Shown: positions 1 through 7,213 of the stretch, one piece after another | Layout: every line of letters begins with the position of its first letter | How positions within the stretch are numbered: the stretch's first letter is position 1 | From: Providencia sp. R33 | GTDB taxonomy: Bacteria > Pseudomonadota > Gammaproteobacteria > Enterobacterales > Enterobacteriaceae | Length of the DNA stretch: 64,000 nt | Direction: 5' to 3' | Assembly: GCF_019343475.1 (NCBI RefSeq) | Contig: NZ_CP072453.1 | Span: forward strand, 124,001-188,000 | Made by a program: the position numbers and the translations under genes | Notes under the pieces: model-generated | What the model was told of the DNA's origin: nothing | What the model saw: only the letters and a program-made list of their open reading frames with translations | Database searches by the model: none

Positions 1-429
1 TACAGCTTTAAGGAAGTTACCAACCTCAAGCTCAACGATATTCAAGGCGGTAATGGTTTCTGCGTTGACTCGTTCAGTTTGAGTTTTGACAACAATATGC
101 AGACCCAGCGCTGTATTGGTACAGGAACACCATTTGCTGGCGCAAACATTCCTACAACTTTCACACCATCAGGCAGTATTACGCTCTCTTGGTCTAAAGC
201 CGCATGGGAAATTTGGAAGAAAACACTAACAGGCGAAACTATCCCCTTTGAGTTTACACTTCAAAATGCTGAGGGTGGTTACACGTTTTCATTCCCTGCG
301 GTGCAAGTTGATGGTGACTGGCCTGATGGTGGCAATACTGACATTATTCAGGTTCAGTTAAATATTACAGCGGCAGACACGCCACCAACAATTACACGGA
401 TACCACCAGTTATTGACGATGGTGAGTAG
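1..429 (+). CDS. Phage major tail tube protein, 5' end outside window
   Basis: The reading frame is open from base 1 with no convincing internal start, so the visible 142 residues are the C-terminal part of a larger protein. Size, beta-rich composition and position fit the tail tube protein of a lambda-like siphovirus: it sits just before the tail assembly chaperone pair and the tape measure gene, where lambda V lies. Tube subunits polymerise around the tape measure to form the DNA conduit. The family call rests mostly on gene order; I see no diagnostic motif. The frame ends at TAG and is followed at once by an intrinsic terminator, odd for the inside of a late operon unless antitermination is active. 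Confidence 0.6.
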   Translation, partial: YSFKEVTNLKLNDIQGGNGFCVDSFSLSFDNNMQTQRCIGTGTPFAGANIPTTFTPSGSITLSWSKAAWEIWKKTLTGETIPFEFTLQNAEGGYTFSFPAVQVDGDWPDGGNTDIIQVQLNITAADTPPTITRIPPVIDDGE

Positions 430-439
430 TTAACTTTAT

Positions 440-463
440 AGCCCGTTGATTCGGGCTTTTTTA
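440..463 (+). terminator. Intrinsic terminator after tail tube gene
   Basis: AGCCCG, a six-base loop, CGGGCT, then a run of seven T. It lies inside the late operon, so a Q-type antiterminator would have to read through it. Confidence 0.8.
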
Positions 464-480
464 TAACCAAAGGAAAGGTA

Positions 481-957
481 ATGACAACTATTGCATGGGA
501 TGGAGCGACGCTTGCTGCAGATAGCCAATCTCAAGTTGGCAGCATGATAGTAAATTTAAAAGAGCAAAAAATATTTAAGGCGGGCAATGAGCATCCGTTA
601 AAGATTAATGGGCGGAGGATACAAGTTATAGGCATTTGCGGCGATATGTCTGCAAAGGATGAAATCTGGCAAACATTGTCATCAGGGGTTAATTTTGGCA
701 CTGCGTTTAATGAATTATCTGATTTTTCTATTATTGCGATTGATTTTGACGGTAAGGCGTTCGTAGTTAGTAAAAATAAAGATGAAAAACATGCATACGT
801 TTATGAGACAGAGGCTCCATTAGCAATTGGCTCAGGTGACTCCTTTGCTATGGGGGCAATGAAAAGTGGTAAGTCAGCAGAAGAGGCTGTAAAAGTGGCT
901 ATATCATTAGATGTATATAGTGGCGGTGATGTTAATTCTTATAAAATATTGAGGTAG
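481..957 (+). CDS. Phage HslV/proteasome-like Ntn-hydrolase
   Basis: A 158-residue protein opening with MTTIAWDG. After Met removal a Thr would be the N-terminal nucleophile, as in HslV and proteasome beta subunits. Asp14 (LAADSQ) and a Lys at 27 or 30 sit where the family's catalytic Asp17 and Lys33 fall, and the C-terminal GSGDSFAMGAM stretch resembles the conserved Gly-Ser-Gly region. Peptidase activity and ring assembly are inferred from the family. No HslU-like ATPase is encoded nearby, so it would act alone, borrow host HslU, or serve in capsid or tail maturation. It lies between the tail tube gene and the tail chaperone, with a good Shine-Dalgarno (AAAGG) ahead of the ATG. The next gene starts after a three-base gap. 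Confidence 0.7.
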   Translation: MTTIAWDGATLAADSQSQVGSMIVNLKEQKIFKAGNEHPLKINGRRIQVIGICGDMSAKDEIWQTLSSGVNFGTAFNELSDFSIIAIDFDGKAFVVSKNKDEKHAYVYETEAPLAIGSGDSFAMGAMKSGKSAEEAVKVAISLDVYSGGDVNSYKILR

Positions 958-960
958 TAA

Positions 961-1395
961 ATGATTATTCTAAATACTGATTCAAAGCTGGAAGCTGTTA
1001 AATGGATTGAGCCAATGAGCGGATTAAAGCTACTTATCGGCTCGATTGAAAACGAACACTACCGCACAACTAGCGCAACAATCTACCGTCATATCGACAG
1101 ATTAGATAACAAAATGAATGTGGGTACGCCAGAATTTGATTTAACGAAAATCGATGTTACCCAAACGCCTGATGATTTATTGATGGCAACAACAGCCCGT
1201 TATCTATTGAAAGGCTGGGAAGGTGTTGGTGAGTTAAACCAAAGTGGCGAACAGGTTGCCATTGAGTACACACCTGAGCGCGGCGCTATGCTGCTAAAAC
1301 AGAATCCAGAGCTTTACTGGAAAATCCTCAATGCCGCGATTGAGTTAGGCAAAGAAGAATCTGAGCATGTGGCGGAAACGGTAAAAAAGTCATAG
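961..1395 (+). CDS. Tail assembly chaperone, short form (lambda gpG-like)
   Basis: 144 residues, ending at TAG just after a slippery heptamer. The size, the helical C-terminus and the position between tail tube and tape measure match the G-type chaperone, which coats the tape measure protein while the tail is built. Its last codons carry the frameshift site that makes the longer GT form. The gene follows the Ntn-hydrolase gene after three bases, so the two are probably translationally coupled. Sequence similarity to lambda G is not obvious by eye; the call rests on gene order plus the frameshift architecture, which is highly diagnostic. Confidence 0.8.
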   Translation: MIILNTDSKLEAVKWIEPMSGLKLLIGSIENEHYRTTSATIYRHIDRLDNKMNVGTPEFDLTKIDVTQTPDDLLMATTARYLLKGWEGVGELNQSGEQVAIEYTPERGAMLLKQNPELYWKILNAAIELGKEESEHVAETVKKS

Positions 1396-1727
1396 AGGCT
1401 CAAAAGTGGCTCACTGAGTTTGGCGGGCTACAAGGTGATAAAGCCAAGTGGAAGCGAAAGCAATTAGGGCTTCCCGACATGCCAGCACCTAAATTTGATG
1501 GTGTCATTAACGAGCTTTTAATTGCCTACAGTGTTATCGGTCGTAACCGTCGATATGCGGGTATGACCGCCTGTCCATTGCCGTTATATCTCGGAGATAT
1601 CGAACAATATCTTTCATCAAAACCGACAGCGATAAGCCGTAGAGAGTTTGATGCCGCCATTTTTGCACTTGATGATCTATTCCGAGAAGAATGGATGAAA
1701 GAGCAAGAACGGAAGGATAAGGGCTAA
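961..1727 (+). CDS. Tail assembly chaperone, -1 frameshift fusion (lambda gpGT-like)
   Basis: A -1 shift at A AAA AAG (1383-1389) moves ribosomes from the G frame into an open frame that continues without a stop to 1727. The fusion is about 255 residues, adding some 112 residues of T-like domain. The T frame's first ATG (1479) lacks a convincing ribosome site, and the coding sense starts right at the shift (VIEAQKWLTEFGG), so the domain is best read as frameshift-made only. In lambda, a few per cent of ribosomes shift and the G:GT ratio matters for tail assembly. The sequence shows the heptamer and both frames; efficiency is unknown. Confidence 0.85.
1383..1389 (+). other. Programmed -1 ribosomal frameshift site A AAA AAG
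   Basis: The heptamer is in the correct X XXY YYZ phase relative to the G frame (GT-A AAA AAG). It is the same slippery sequence as E. coli dnaX, one of the most efficient in bacteria. The zero-frame stop TAG follows two codons later. I see no strong downstream stem-loop. Confidence 0.88.
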
Positions 1728-1832
1728 CCCAAGGATGAGCTTATAATCACAACATGTTGCTTAATTACGGTTTTTTGCTTTGTTTTGTTCTTTACGTTAG
1801 TTACCATGACTGAAAAACCAACAGGGGGTAAC

Positions 1833-2159
1833 GTGAAGAAAATCTTATTAAGCACATTTTTTGTATTAGGCTCATTTCTTTTGATGTCTGCAAATGCGGC
1901 TATACCAGCACCTGAAGGTACGGGAGATGGTGGCATTTATGAAATGGACGAAATGAAAAAGCTGATATGTGACGATCATAATGATAAACAAAAGTGTGAA
2001 ATGTTTGTATACATAGCGATGACTGGGGCATATACCTATGGAAAGGTAGCTGCGTCATGCGAAGAGTGGATGAGAAATGGAGGGATCCCTAATGGATTTG
2101 AAAGTCGCTGTGGACATGTGAGTAAATTAGATGATTATTTTGATAAAGATCTGGAGTAA
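1833..2159 (+). CDS. Small exported protein, phage cargo
   Basis: The chosen start is GTG at 1833, preceded by AGGGGG at good spacing. The protein is then 108 residues and begins with a classic signal peptide (KK, a hydrophobic stretch, cleavage near ANA-A). The mature part of about 85 residues has four Cys (CDDH, QKCEMF, SCEEW, RCGH), which suggests two disulfides in the periplasm. No family recognised. It sits between tail chaperone and antirepressor and plays no obvious part in tail assembly, so a lysogenic-conversion role is the best guess. An upstream in-frame ATG (1806) is less likely, because the signal peptide would then not be N-terminal. Confidence 0.65.
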   Translation: MKKILLSTFFVLGSFLLMSANAAIPAPEGTGDGGIYEMDEMKKLICDDHNDKQKCEMFVYIAMTGAYTYGKVAASCEEWMRNGGIPNGFESRCGHVSKLDDYFDKDLE

Positions 2160-2254
2160 CTCCACTAACAATAAATAACGATTTGTTCCCAATTGTACCA
2201 TATAACATATAGGTTATGGTGAAAGGCTTGGCTAAATTAATGTAAGGGATGTGG

Positions 2255-2767
2255 ATGAAAAAAATATTAGTTATAGGCGCGATTGGTTTACTGTTTAACC
2301 ATAGTGCAATTGCTTCGTCAGCCCCTTTTGGCCTTGAGTGGGGGCAAAGTTTTGAAGATGTTGATAAAGTCGAAGATATTGATTTAAGTAATTGCAAAAG
2401 CATGCGTGGGTATAAAGCGTGTGAGATAGATTTTTTCCTAGAGGGTCAAGAACCTTTCATGCCATGGACTAGCACTGCCATGCTGACGTTTAAAAATAAC
2501 AGGCTAATATCAGTTGTGAATTCATATCCTGTGAGTGAGTTTAAAAAGAGTGATTGCGGTAATATACCTAAAGAAATTAGCTATTTATCAAGTTTAGGTG
2601 TTGATACCGCACAATTAACAGAGTTTAAAAAATCCTGCCGTGATTTTGAAAATAAAAGCATGAGGAAAATTATAAAGACAAATTATGGCTCTGTTGAATT
2701 TACAGTAACAAAGGTTCCTTTTGCAGGCGTAATTGGTTACACCTCTTATAAACTAGATGACAAATAG
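2255..2767 (+). CDS. Exported protein with APFGLEWGQS motif, phage cargo
   Basis: 170 residues from the ATG at 2255, with TAAGGGA upstream; an ATG two codons earlier (2249) is the alternative. An N-terminal signal peptide ends near AIASS. The mature protein starts APFGLEWGQS and has a second motif of the form FKNNRLISV. The lipoprotein at 7214 has the same layout (APFGLKWGQS, then FKSEKLVEV), so the two are distant paralogs in one prophage. Cysteines are spaced as though they form two or three disulfides. Function unknown; periplasmic location is inferred from the signal peptide. It ends next to the antirepressor gene, which is on the other strand. Confidence 0.65.
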   Translation: MKKILVIGAIGLLFNHSAIASSAPFGLEWGQSFEDVDKVEDIDLSNCKSMRGYKACEIDFFLEGQEPFMPWTSTAMLTFKNNRLISVVNSYPVSEFKKSDCGNIPKEISYLSSLGVDTAQLTEFKKSCRDFENKSMRKIIKTNYGSVEFTVTKVPFAGVIGYTSYKLDDK

Positions 2768-2806
2768 AATTTGCACTCTCGCTAAGCTAACATTCGGTGG
2801 GAATCT

Positions 2807-2822
2807 AGCCCGTCCTTGGGCT
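2807..2822 (-). terminator. Hairpin downstream of antirepressor 1
   Basis: AGCCC-N6-GGGCT lies after the end of the leftward antirepressor gene, separated from its stop by nine consecutive G on the plus strand. The T-run is poor. The same hairpin follows the second antirepressor (14355-14370), and a third copy lies at 11774-11790. Confidence 0.5.
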
Positions 2823-2831
2823 GGGGGGGGG

Positions 2832-3224
2832 TTAGGCTGGTAGTTTTGGTGTTAGACTTAATTTAGCCAAGTAGATAGGCCCATCTACATTACCCATTGC
2901 ACCGCTGACCTGTGATGATATTTCGGGTGAAAATGTTGATAAGAATGGATTGATTTTTTCATACCAAATTTCTTTCAGTATTTTGAAATTACCATAGGCA
3001 GCATTAACATTGCTTCTAACTGTCGAATCACAGTAAATATCATCTTTCTTAACCATGACATAACCGCGACTTTCAGCTAAATCAGCAAACACTTTCGGGC
3101 TGGTTAATTGCTCGTCGTCTGCTGCTATTTCAGATTTAATAATCGCGCCTTTATCGTCATAGTGGTGAAGTACTCGACAATTAACGAATTGCTCTGTTTG
3201 TTTTGGTAAATATTCACCCTCAAG
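2832..3224 (-). repeat. Antirepressor 3' repeat, copy 1 (inverted relative to copy 2)
   Basis: About 393 bases, aligned without gaps to 13956-14348 in the opposite orientation and nearly identical by eye. Similarity continues past the stop codons into a shared hairpin. It codes for the C-terminal domain of both antirepressors, starting at EGEYLPKQTEQFVN. Confidence 0.9.
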
Positions 3225-3809
3225 CGCATCAAGAAATGAAATGGCTTGCGGTATCTGTTCAGGTAAAAGCTCGTTGATGTGCTCAACACCGAACTCCTTG
3301 TGAACATACTTCCAGATATCAGGGTAAATATTAGCGACACCAGTAGCAATTAAACGCTCGGCTGTCTGACGTAGCGGAGTAAGTTCTTTTGCTGTTGATT
3401 GACGAATGCTTATTTTTTGTTGAGCATCTTCTTTCTTAGCAAAATAGAAATCCTCTAGAGCCTCGAATACATCCCATGCGTTATCGGTGTCTAGCATTTT
3501 GGCATGACGTGCGGCTCCGCGTTCAGTCCAGAGGGTTAAATGCTTGGCATTTTTAGCACAAGCAACTAAGTTACTTTTAGTAACCTTGTTCTTAAAATCC
3601 TTTAGAACTGAACCAGTTAACTTAAAGTAATGCTTACCTTCGATGAACCTTTTTGCATTCCTTGAGAAGTTGGTTTTAATATTTCCAACAACGGTATCGT
3701 ACAAAGAGGCAATTGTTTCTGTGGTTACAACTGGCACGCCGTTATGAGTGATAACTGGCATTGTTTTTATAGAATTGCTGATGTTGCTGACATTTGATAC
3801 ATTAGTCAT
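2832..3809 (-). CDS. Antirepressor 1, ORF6N (KilA-N-like) domain
   Basis: The chosen start at 3809 gives 325 residues and has GAGAGGAAA upstream; a longer frame to 3887 would run back through the intercistronic hairpin. The N-terminal ~110 residues form an ORF6N domain (NFSRNAKRFIEGKHYFKL, then LTLWTERGAARHAKMLDTDNAW), as in phage antirepressors. The C-terminal ~130 residues are almost identical to those of the antirepressor at 13335, while the middle differs. It follows an Arc-like gene on the same strand, matching the arc-ant operon of P22, whose Ant binds and inactivates the prophage repressor. Binding to a c2-type repressor here is inferred. Confidence 0.85.
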   Translation of the reverse strand: MTNVSNVSNISNSIKTMPVITHNGVPVVTTETIASLYDTVVGNIKTNFSRNAKRFIEGKHYFKLTGSVLKDFKNKVTKSNLVACAKNAKHLTLWTERGAARHAKMLDTDNAWDVFEALEDFYFAKKEDAQQKISIRQSTAKELTPLRQTAERLIATGVANIYPDIWKYVHKEFGVEHINELLPEQIPQAISFLDALEGEYLPKQTEQFVNCRVLHHYDDKGAIIKSEIAADDEQLTSPKVFADLAESRGYVMVKKDDIYCDSTVRSNVNAAYGNFKILKEIWYEKINPFLSTFSPEISSQVSGAMGNVDGPIYLAKLSLTPKLPA

Positions 3810-3840
3810 AGTTCGTTTCCTCTCGATTCGAGCTAAATTA

Positions 3841-3873
3841 GAAGCCCTGACTATCGCAAGTAGTTGGGGCTTC
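3841..3873 (-). promoter_or_regulatory. arc-ant intercistronic hairpin, module 1
   Basis: GAAGCCC paired with GGGCTTC, with an inner ACT/AGT extension, between the end of the Arc-like gene and the start of the antirepressor. The same hairpin occurs at the same place in module 2. In P22 the arc-ant gap yields the sar antisense RNA that controls ant; a similar role is an inference. Confidence 0.6.
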
Positions 3874-3879
3874 GCTGTT

Positions 3880-4038
3880 TTAAGCACTCAATAAACCATC
3901 TTGTATGAGCGTTCGCTTTAATCTCTGAACCATCTCTGAATTCAGAGATCTTCCTTCTTTTTTTGCAATAAGCTTCAAAATTTCTTTGATTTTAGGGTCG
4001 ATTCTTAACCCTAATGGGGAAACTTCTCTCATCCTCAT
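3880..4038 (-). CDS. Arc-like ribbon-helix-helix repressor, module 1
   Basis: 52 residues from the ATG at 4038, chosen for AAGGGC upstream; P22 Arc has 53. It has the Arc layout: a short DNA-binding beta strand (SPLGLRIDP), helix A, then the conserved turn GRSLNSEMVQRL. Aligned to P22 Arc, operator-contact positions 9, 11 and 13 (Q, N, R) read P, G, R, so its operator should differ from that of P22 or module 2. The gene precedes the antirepressor on the same strand, the arc-ant order. It should form an intertwined dimer and repress its own operon, as Arc does. Confidence 0.85.
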   Translation of the reverse strand: MRMREVSPLGLRIDPKIKEILKLIAKKEGRSLNSEMVQRLKRTLIQDGLLSA

Positions 4039-4052
4039 TTTTTTGCCCTTTG

Positions 4053-4151
4053 TGTAGCTAAAGTGTAGCCATAAAGCTATCAACTTAAAAGTATTTAGTC
4101 AATATTATTTTAGCTACACTGTGATGCTAAATATTGCTGAGGGTAGCTACA
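4053..4151. promoter_or_regulatory. Operator region of immI module 1
   Basis: The gap between two divergent repressor genes. A 21-base imperfect palindrome at 4110-4130 (TTAGCTACAC-T-GTGATGCTAA) has the length of P22 Arc and Mnt operators. The word TAGCTACA recurs: on the plus strand at 4111-4118 and 4144-4151, on the minus strand at 4053-4060, and in part at 4064-4069. These are the best operator candidates for the module's two repressors; binding is inferred. Confidence 0.6.
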
Positions 4152-4397
4152 ATGAAAGGCATGAGAGGCTTAACGCCAATGGGCGTTAGAATACCTGATG
4201 ATTTAAAAGAAAAAATTCAAAAGAGAGCGCTTAAAAATGGGCGCTCTATGAACTCGGAAATAATAATGATCCTACAGGAAGCTGTAGACGAAGAAAGAAA
4301 ACCGAAGAACATAGACGAACTAGCCAACTTAGAATCAGATAAGTTCAAAGAGCTATTCATGGAAACCGTCAAGAAGATGTATGAAGAAAAGAAATAA
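4152..4397 (+). CDS. Mnt-like ribbon-helix-helix repressor, module 1
   Basis: 81 residues from the ATG at 4152, with GAGGGT upstream. Residues 1-50 are an Arc/MetJ-type fold (LTPMGVRIPDDLKEK, then GRSMNSEIIMIL). The extra C-terminal ~30 residues are a charged helix (FKELFMETVKKMYEEKK) that matches the tetramerising coiled coil of P22 Mnt in position and style. It diverges from the Arc-like gene, as mnt does from arc in P22. The OLD-type ATPase gene follows on the same strand 49 bases later with no terminator seen between, so this repressor's promoter may also drive the next two genes in lysogens. Confidence 0.8.
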   Translation: MKGMRGLTPMGVRIPDDLKEKIQKRALKNGRSMNSEIIMILQEAVDEERKPKNIDELANLESDKFKELFMETVKKMYEEKK

Positions 4398-4446
4398 AAA
4401 TACTTGAAGAGTTCTATCGAATAATGTCCTACGGCAAGGAATACTG

Positions 4447-6186
4447 ATGAAAAAAAATAAAAACCCTACCAGAGTAAATTCTATTGAGGTCGTTAAATTC
4501 AGAGGGTTAGAGGATGTAACAATAAACTTTGGTAAGAGAATAACTGCTATTTGTGGCAAAAATGGAACATCTAAGTCAACAATCTTAGGCATTTTGGCTC
4601 AGGTTTTTAGTTTTAGAGAGGACGTTTCAGTAGAGCCTTCGGTAAAATTAACCGATTACAAGACGTTAACAGGGAGAGGTTTTAAGTCTGAATTTTCTGA
4701 GCACTTTAGAATTTCAGAAAAGCATGACAAGGCTGGAGATATGCAGGTCAAGCTATCCATTTATGATGGTTACACTGGTGTAACTCCATCAAACTTAGAG
4801 TTAAGGGCGTATAACTCATCCGATAGGAGTAAAATCAGGACTATTGTTAGAGGTAACACAACGGTTAAAGGTAAAAATGAAAGTAGGAACATGACTCACC
4901 CAGTAATATTCCTTAGTCTCAAAAGATTATTACCAATACCTTCTCGAGATAAATATTTAGTCACTGAAAGTGATTTCTATAATGAAAATAAATCTGAGAT
5001 AGCAGGAATGTATGGAGATTTAACTGGTAAGCGGAAATCAACCATAATTACAGGAACGTCTGGTACGATTAATTCTATGGTCATGCATTCAGATAACTAT
5101 GATCATGAGTCCGTATCTGTTGGTGAAGATAACATAGGCCAGATAGTTCAAGCTTTATTTTCATTTAGAAATTTAAAAAAAGAGTATTCATCTTATAAAG
5201 GTGGTTTGCTTCTGATTGATGAGGCAGATGCTGGTTTGTTCCCAGCAGCCCAAGAAAGCCTAATTAGCAAGCTAGAAAAGGAATGTAAAAATCTTGACTT
5301 GCAAGTCGTTTTTACTACGCATTCACCAACTCTTATAGAGGCTCTACACAAAAAAGAACAAGAAGATAGAGAAGGTAACTACAAAGTAATTTATCTAACT
5401 GACTCGCATGGAAAATTAGAGGCTAAGGAAGATTACACTTGGGTTAAAATAAATGCTGATCTGCACACTAAATCATTAATTTTAGGTAACAAATTAGCAC
5501 TTCCTTTGGTGAATGTTTATTTTGAAGATAAGCAAGCTTATCAACTTTACTCGAGCATAGTCAGGAAAAGAAAGATAACAGCTATAACTAAAACAATGAA
5601 AAATATATCACTAGGCTGTGATAAATATATAGATTTAATGCTCTGCAAAGTCCCTGAGTTTTCGGAAAAGAGCGTCATTGTTTTAGATGGCGATGTAGCT
5701 AAAAACATAAAGGAAAAAAACAAGTCCGTTCTCAAGGGGAAAAATCTTGTTTTGTTACCAACACATTTGGCTCCTGACCAATTATTGTTCGAGTTTTTAT
5801 ATAATTTGCCAGCAAACGATGACTTCTGGACTAACAACCCTTATGAATTCAAAAAGCCAGTTTTTGAAAGGATCGCTGGAGATATAATTAGCAGACTTCA
5901 AATCTCTGTTGATGGTGAAATAGATTTACTTGATTATTTAAAAGAAGATAACCCACAAGGAAAGGCTAGACTTAGGGAGATATTCAAAGCATTTAGCACC
6001 AATGAGGAAATAGAAAATTTAATATCTGGGCCTATAAAATATAACCCATATGCAGTTTGGGCTAAAAAAAATGCAGATGAAGCTAGTAAATTCATAGACA
6101 ATATAACCAAAGCATTAAGGTTTGTATTGATTAATGGGCATTATGTCAGTACATCACAGGTTGACTCCTATTTGGATGAAAATTAA
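4447..6186 (+). CDS. OLD-type ATPase with TOPRIM-like C-terminus, candidate defence protein
   Basis: 579 residues. The N-terminal half is an SMC/ABC-type ATPase: Walker A GKNGTSKST at 37-45, Walker B LLLIDEADAG near 255-264 and an H-loop TTHSP near 290. A TOPRIM-like fold follows, with an acidic first strand VYFEDKQAYQLY (~358-369) and the acidic pair of VIVLDGD (~410-416). ATPase plus TOPRIM is the plan of OLD nucleases, GajA, and fused PARIS-like proteins, all anti-phage effectors. I cannot tell which branch applies. It lies between an Mnt-like repressor and an adenine methyltransferase, within an AT-rich cargo block of the tail operon. Nuclease activity is inferred from domain layout. Confidence 0.7.
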   Translation: MKKNKNPTRVNSIEVVKFRGLEDVTINFGKRITAICGKNGTSKSTILGILAQVFSFREDVSVEPSVKLTDYKTLTGRGFKSEFSEHFRISEKHDKAGDMQVKLSIYDGYTGVTPSNLELRAYNSSDRSKIRTIVRGNTTVKGKNESRNMTHPVIFLSLKRLLPIPSRDKYLVTESDFYNENKSEIAGMYGDLTGKRKSTIITGTSGTINSMVMHSDNYDHESVSVGEDNIGQIVQALFSFRNLKKEYSSYKGGLLLIDEADAGLFPAAQESLISKLEKECKNLDLQVVFTTHSPTLIEALHKKEQEDREGNYKVIYLTDSHGKLEAKEDYTWVKINADLHTKSLILGNKLALPLVNVYFEDKQAYQLYSSIVRKRKITAITKTMKNISLGCDKYIDLMLCKVPEFSEKSVIVLDGDVAKNIKEKNKSVLKGKNLVLLPTHLAPDQLLFEFLYNLPANDDFWTNNPYEFKKPVFERIAGDIISRLQISVDGEIDLLDYLKEDNPQGKARLREIFKAFSTNEEIENLISGPIKYNPYAVWAKKNADEASKFIDNITKALRFVLINGHYVSTSQVDSYLDEN

Positions 6187-6252
6187 AGATTTATTTTTAT
6201 GGCCATAAAATATTTTTGCTGGTAAGCTATCGTAAAAATAGAGGGAAATGAT

Positions 6253-7113
6253 ATGCGTTTTAATACCCCGCTTAGATACCCTGGAGGAAAGGGAAAGCTT
6301 ACACAGTATTTTAAAGGGATCATTGATAAAAATAACCTCAAGGGCTGCCATTATGCAGAGCCATTCGCAGGAGGCGCTGGCCTTGCGTTGAATTTGTTAG
6401 CCCATCAATATGTTGGTCATGTATATCTTAATGATATCAATCCTGCTGTATATGCATTCTGGCACTCTGTGTTACATCGAAATGATGAGTTATGTTCGTT
6501 GATAGAAAACACCGATGTCACTATGAGTGAGTGGCATAGACAAAGAGATGTGATGAGTAAATTAGACTCAAGTGATTTGCTTGCTTTGGGATTTTCTGCA
6601 TTTTTTCTTAACAGAACTAACCGATCAGGTATTTTGCTTGGTGGGGTTATTGGCGGCAAGAAACAAGAGGGTGATTGGAAGTTAGATGCTAGGTTTAACA
6701 AAACAAATCTGATTCAAAGAATCAAAGCGATTGGCGATAATGGTGAAAAAGTATCAGTGTATAATCTAGATGCACTGGTGTTTATCGATAGTGTTGTTAA
6801 AAAACTTCCAGAAAAATCTCTTACGTATATAGACCCTCCGTATTATGTGAAGGGTGAGGGGTTATATGAAAATCACTATGTGCATGATAATCACGTTGCT
6901 ATAGCTAATAAAATAACAAATGAAATAAAATCCCCTTGGGTTGTGTCATACGATAATGTAAAGGAAATTTCTGACATGTATGACGGATGTAAAACATTAG
7001 ACTACGAGTTAACTTATAGCGCCCAAGAGAGAAAAAAGGGTATGGAGCTTATGTTTTTTAGCCGTGATCTTATAACGCCTAAGACGTCAGACCCAGCAAA
7101 ATACAAACCATAA
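6253..7113 (+). CDS. DNA adenine-N6 methyltransferase, D12 class (Dam-like)
   Basis: 286 residues. Motif I (SAM binding) reads EPFAGGAG at 36-43 and the catalytic motif IV reads DPPYY near 195-199. The opening LRYPGGKGKL is typical of the D12/Dam family, which methylates adenine N6. GAGGGAAA stands at good distance from the ATG. The gene starts 66 bases after the OLD-type ATPase on the same strand and ends in a strong terminator, so the two look like one cassette. The enzyme may protect DNA from the partner, mark host DNA as self, or protect phage DNA from host restriction. Its recognition site cannot be read from sequence. Confidence 0.88.
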   Translation: MRFNTPLRYPGGKGKLTQYFKGIIDKNNLKGCHYAEPFAGGAGLALNLLAHQYVGHVYLNDINPAVYAFWHSVLHRNDELCSLIENTDVTMSEWHRQRDVMSKLDSSDLLALGFSAFFLNRTNRSGILLGGVIGGKKQEGDWKLDARFNKTNLIQRIKAIGDNGEKVSVYNLDALVFIDSVVKKLPEKSLTYIDPPYYVKGEGLYENHYVHDNHVAIANKITNEIKSPWVVSYDNVKEISDMYDGCKTLDYELTYSAQERKKGMELMFFSRDLITPKTSDPAKYKP

Positions 7114-7120
7114 TAACTAG

Positions 7121-7142
7121 ACCTGCTTCGGCAGGTTTTTTT
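7121..7142 (+). terminator. Intrinsic terminator after methyltransferase
   Basis: ACCTGC-TTCG-GCAGGT followed by seven T. The stable UUCG loop makes this a strong terminator that closes the ATPase-methyltransferase unit. Confidence 0.9.
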
Positions 7143-7213
7143 ACACCCAATGTTTGCTAGGAATCGCACCACATGCACGCTAATATTCAATCATTGATAA
7201 TGAAAAGGTATTG

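Noticed and set aside
1479..1727. Separate 82-residue gene starting at 1479
   Set aside because: The same frame is open back to the frameshift site and coding sense starts there; the ATG has no ribosome site, so it is the T part of the frameshift fusion.
1724..1936. Leftward ORFs of 70-100 codons over the cargo genes (also 2089-2403)
   Set aside because: They are antisense to proteins with clear signal peptides, lack ribosome sites and have no family features.
2823..2831. Run of nine G as a phase-variable tract
   Set aside because: It lies after the stop codon of the antirepressor and before a hairpin, so slippage would not change a reading frame.
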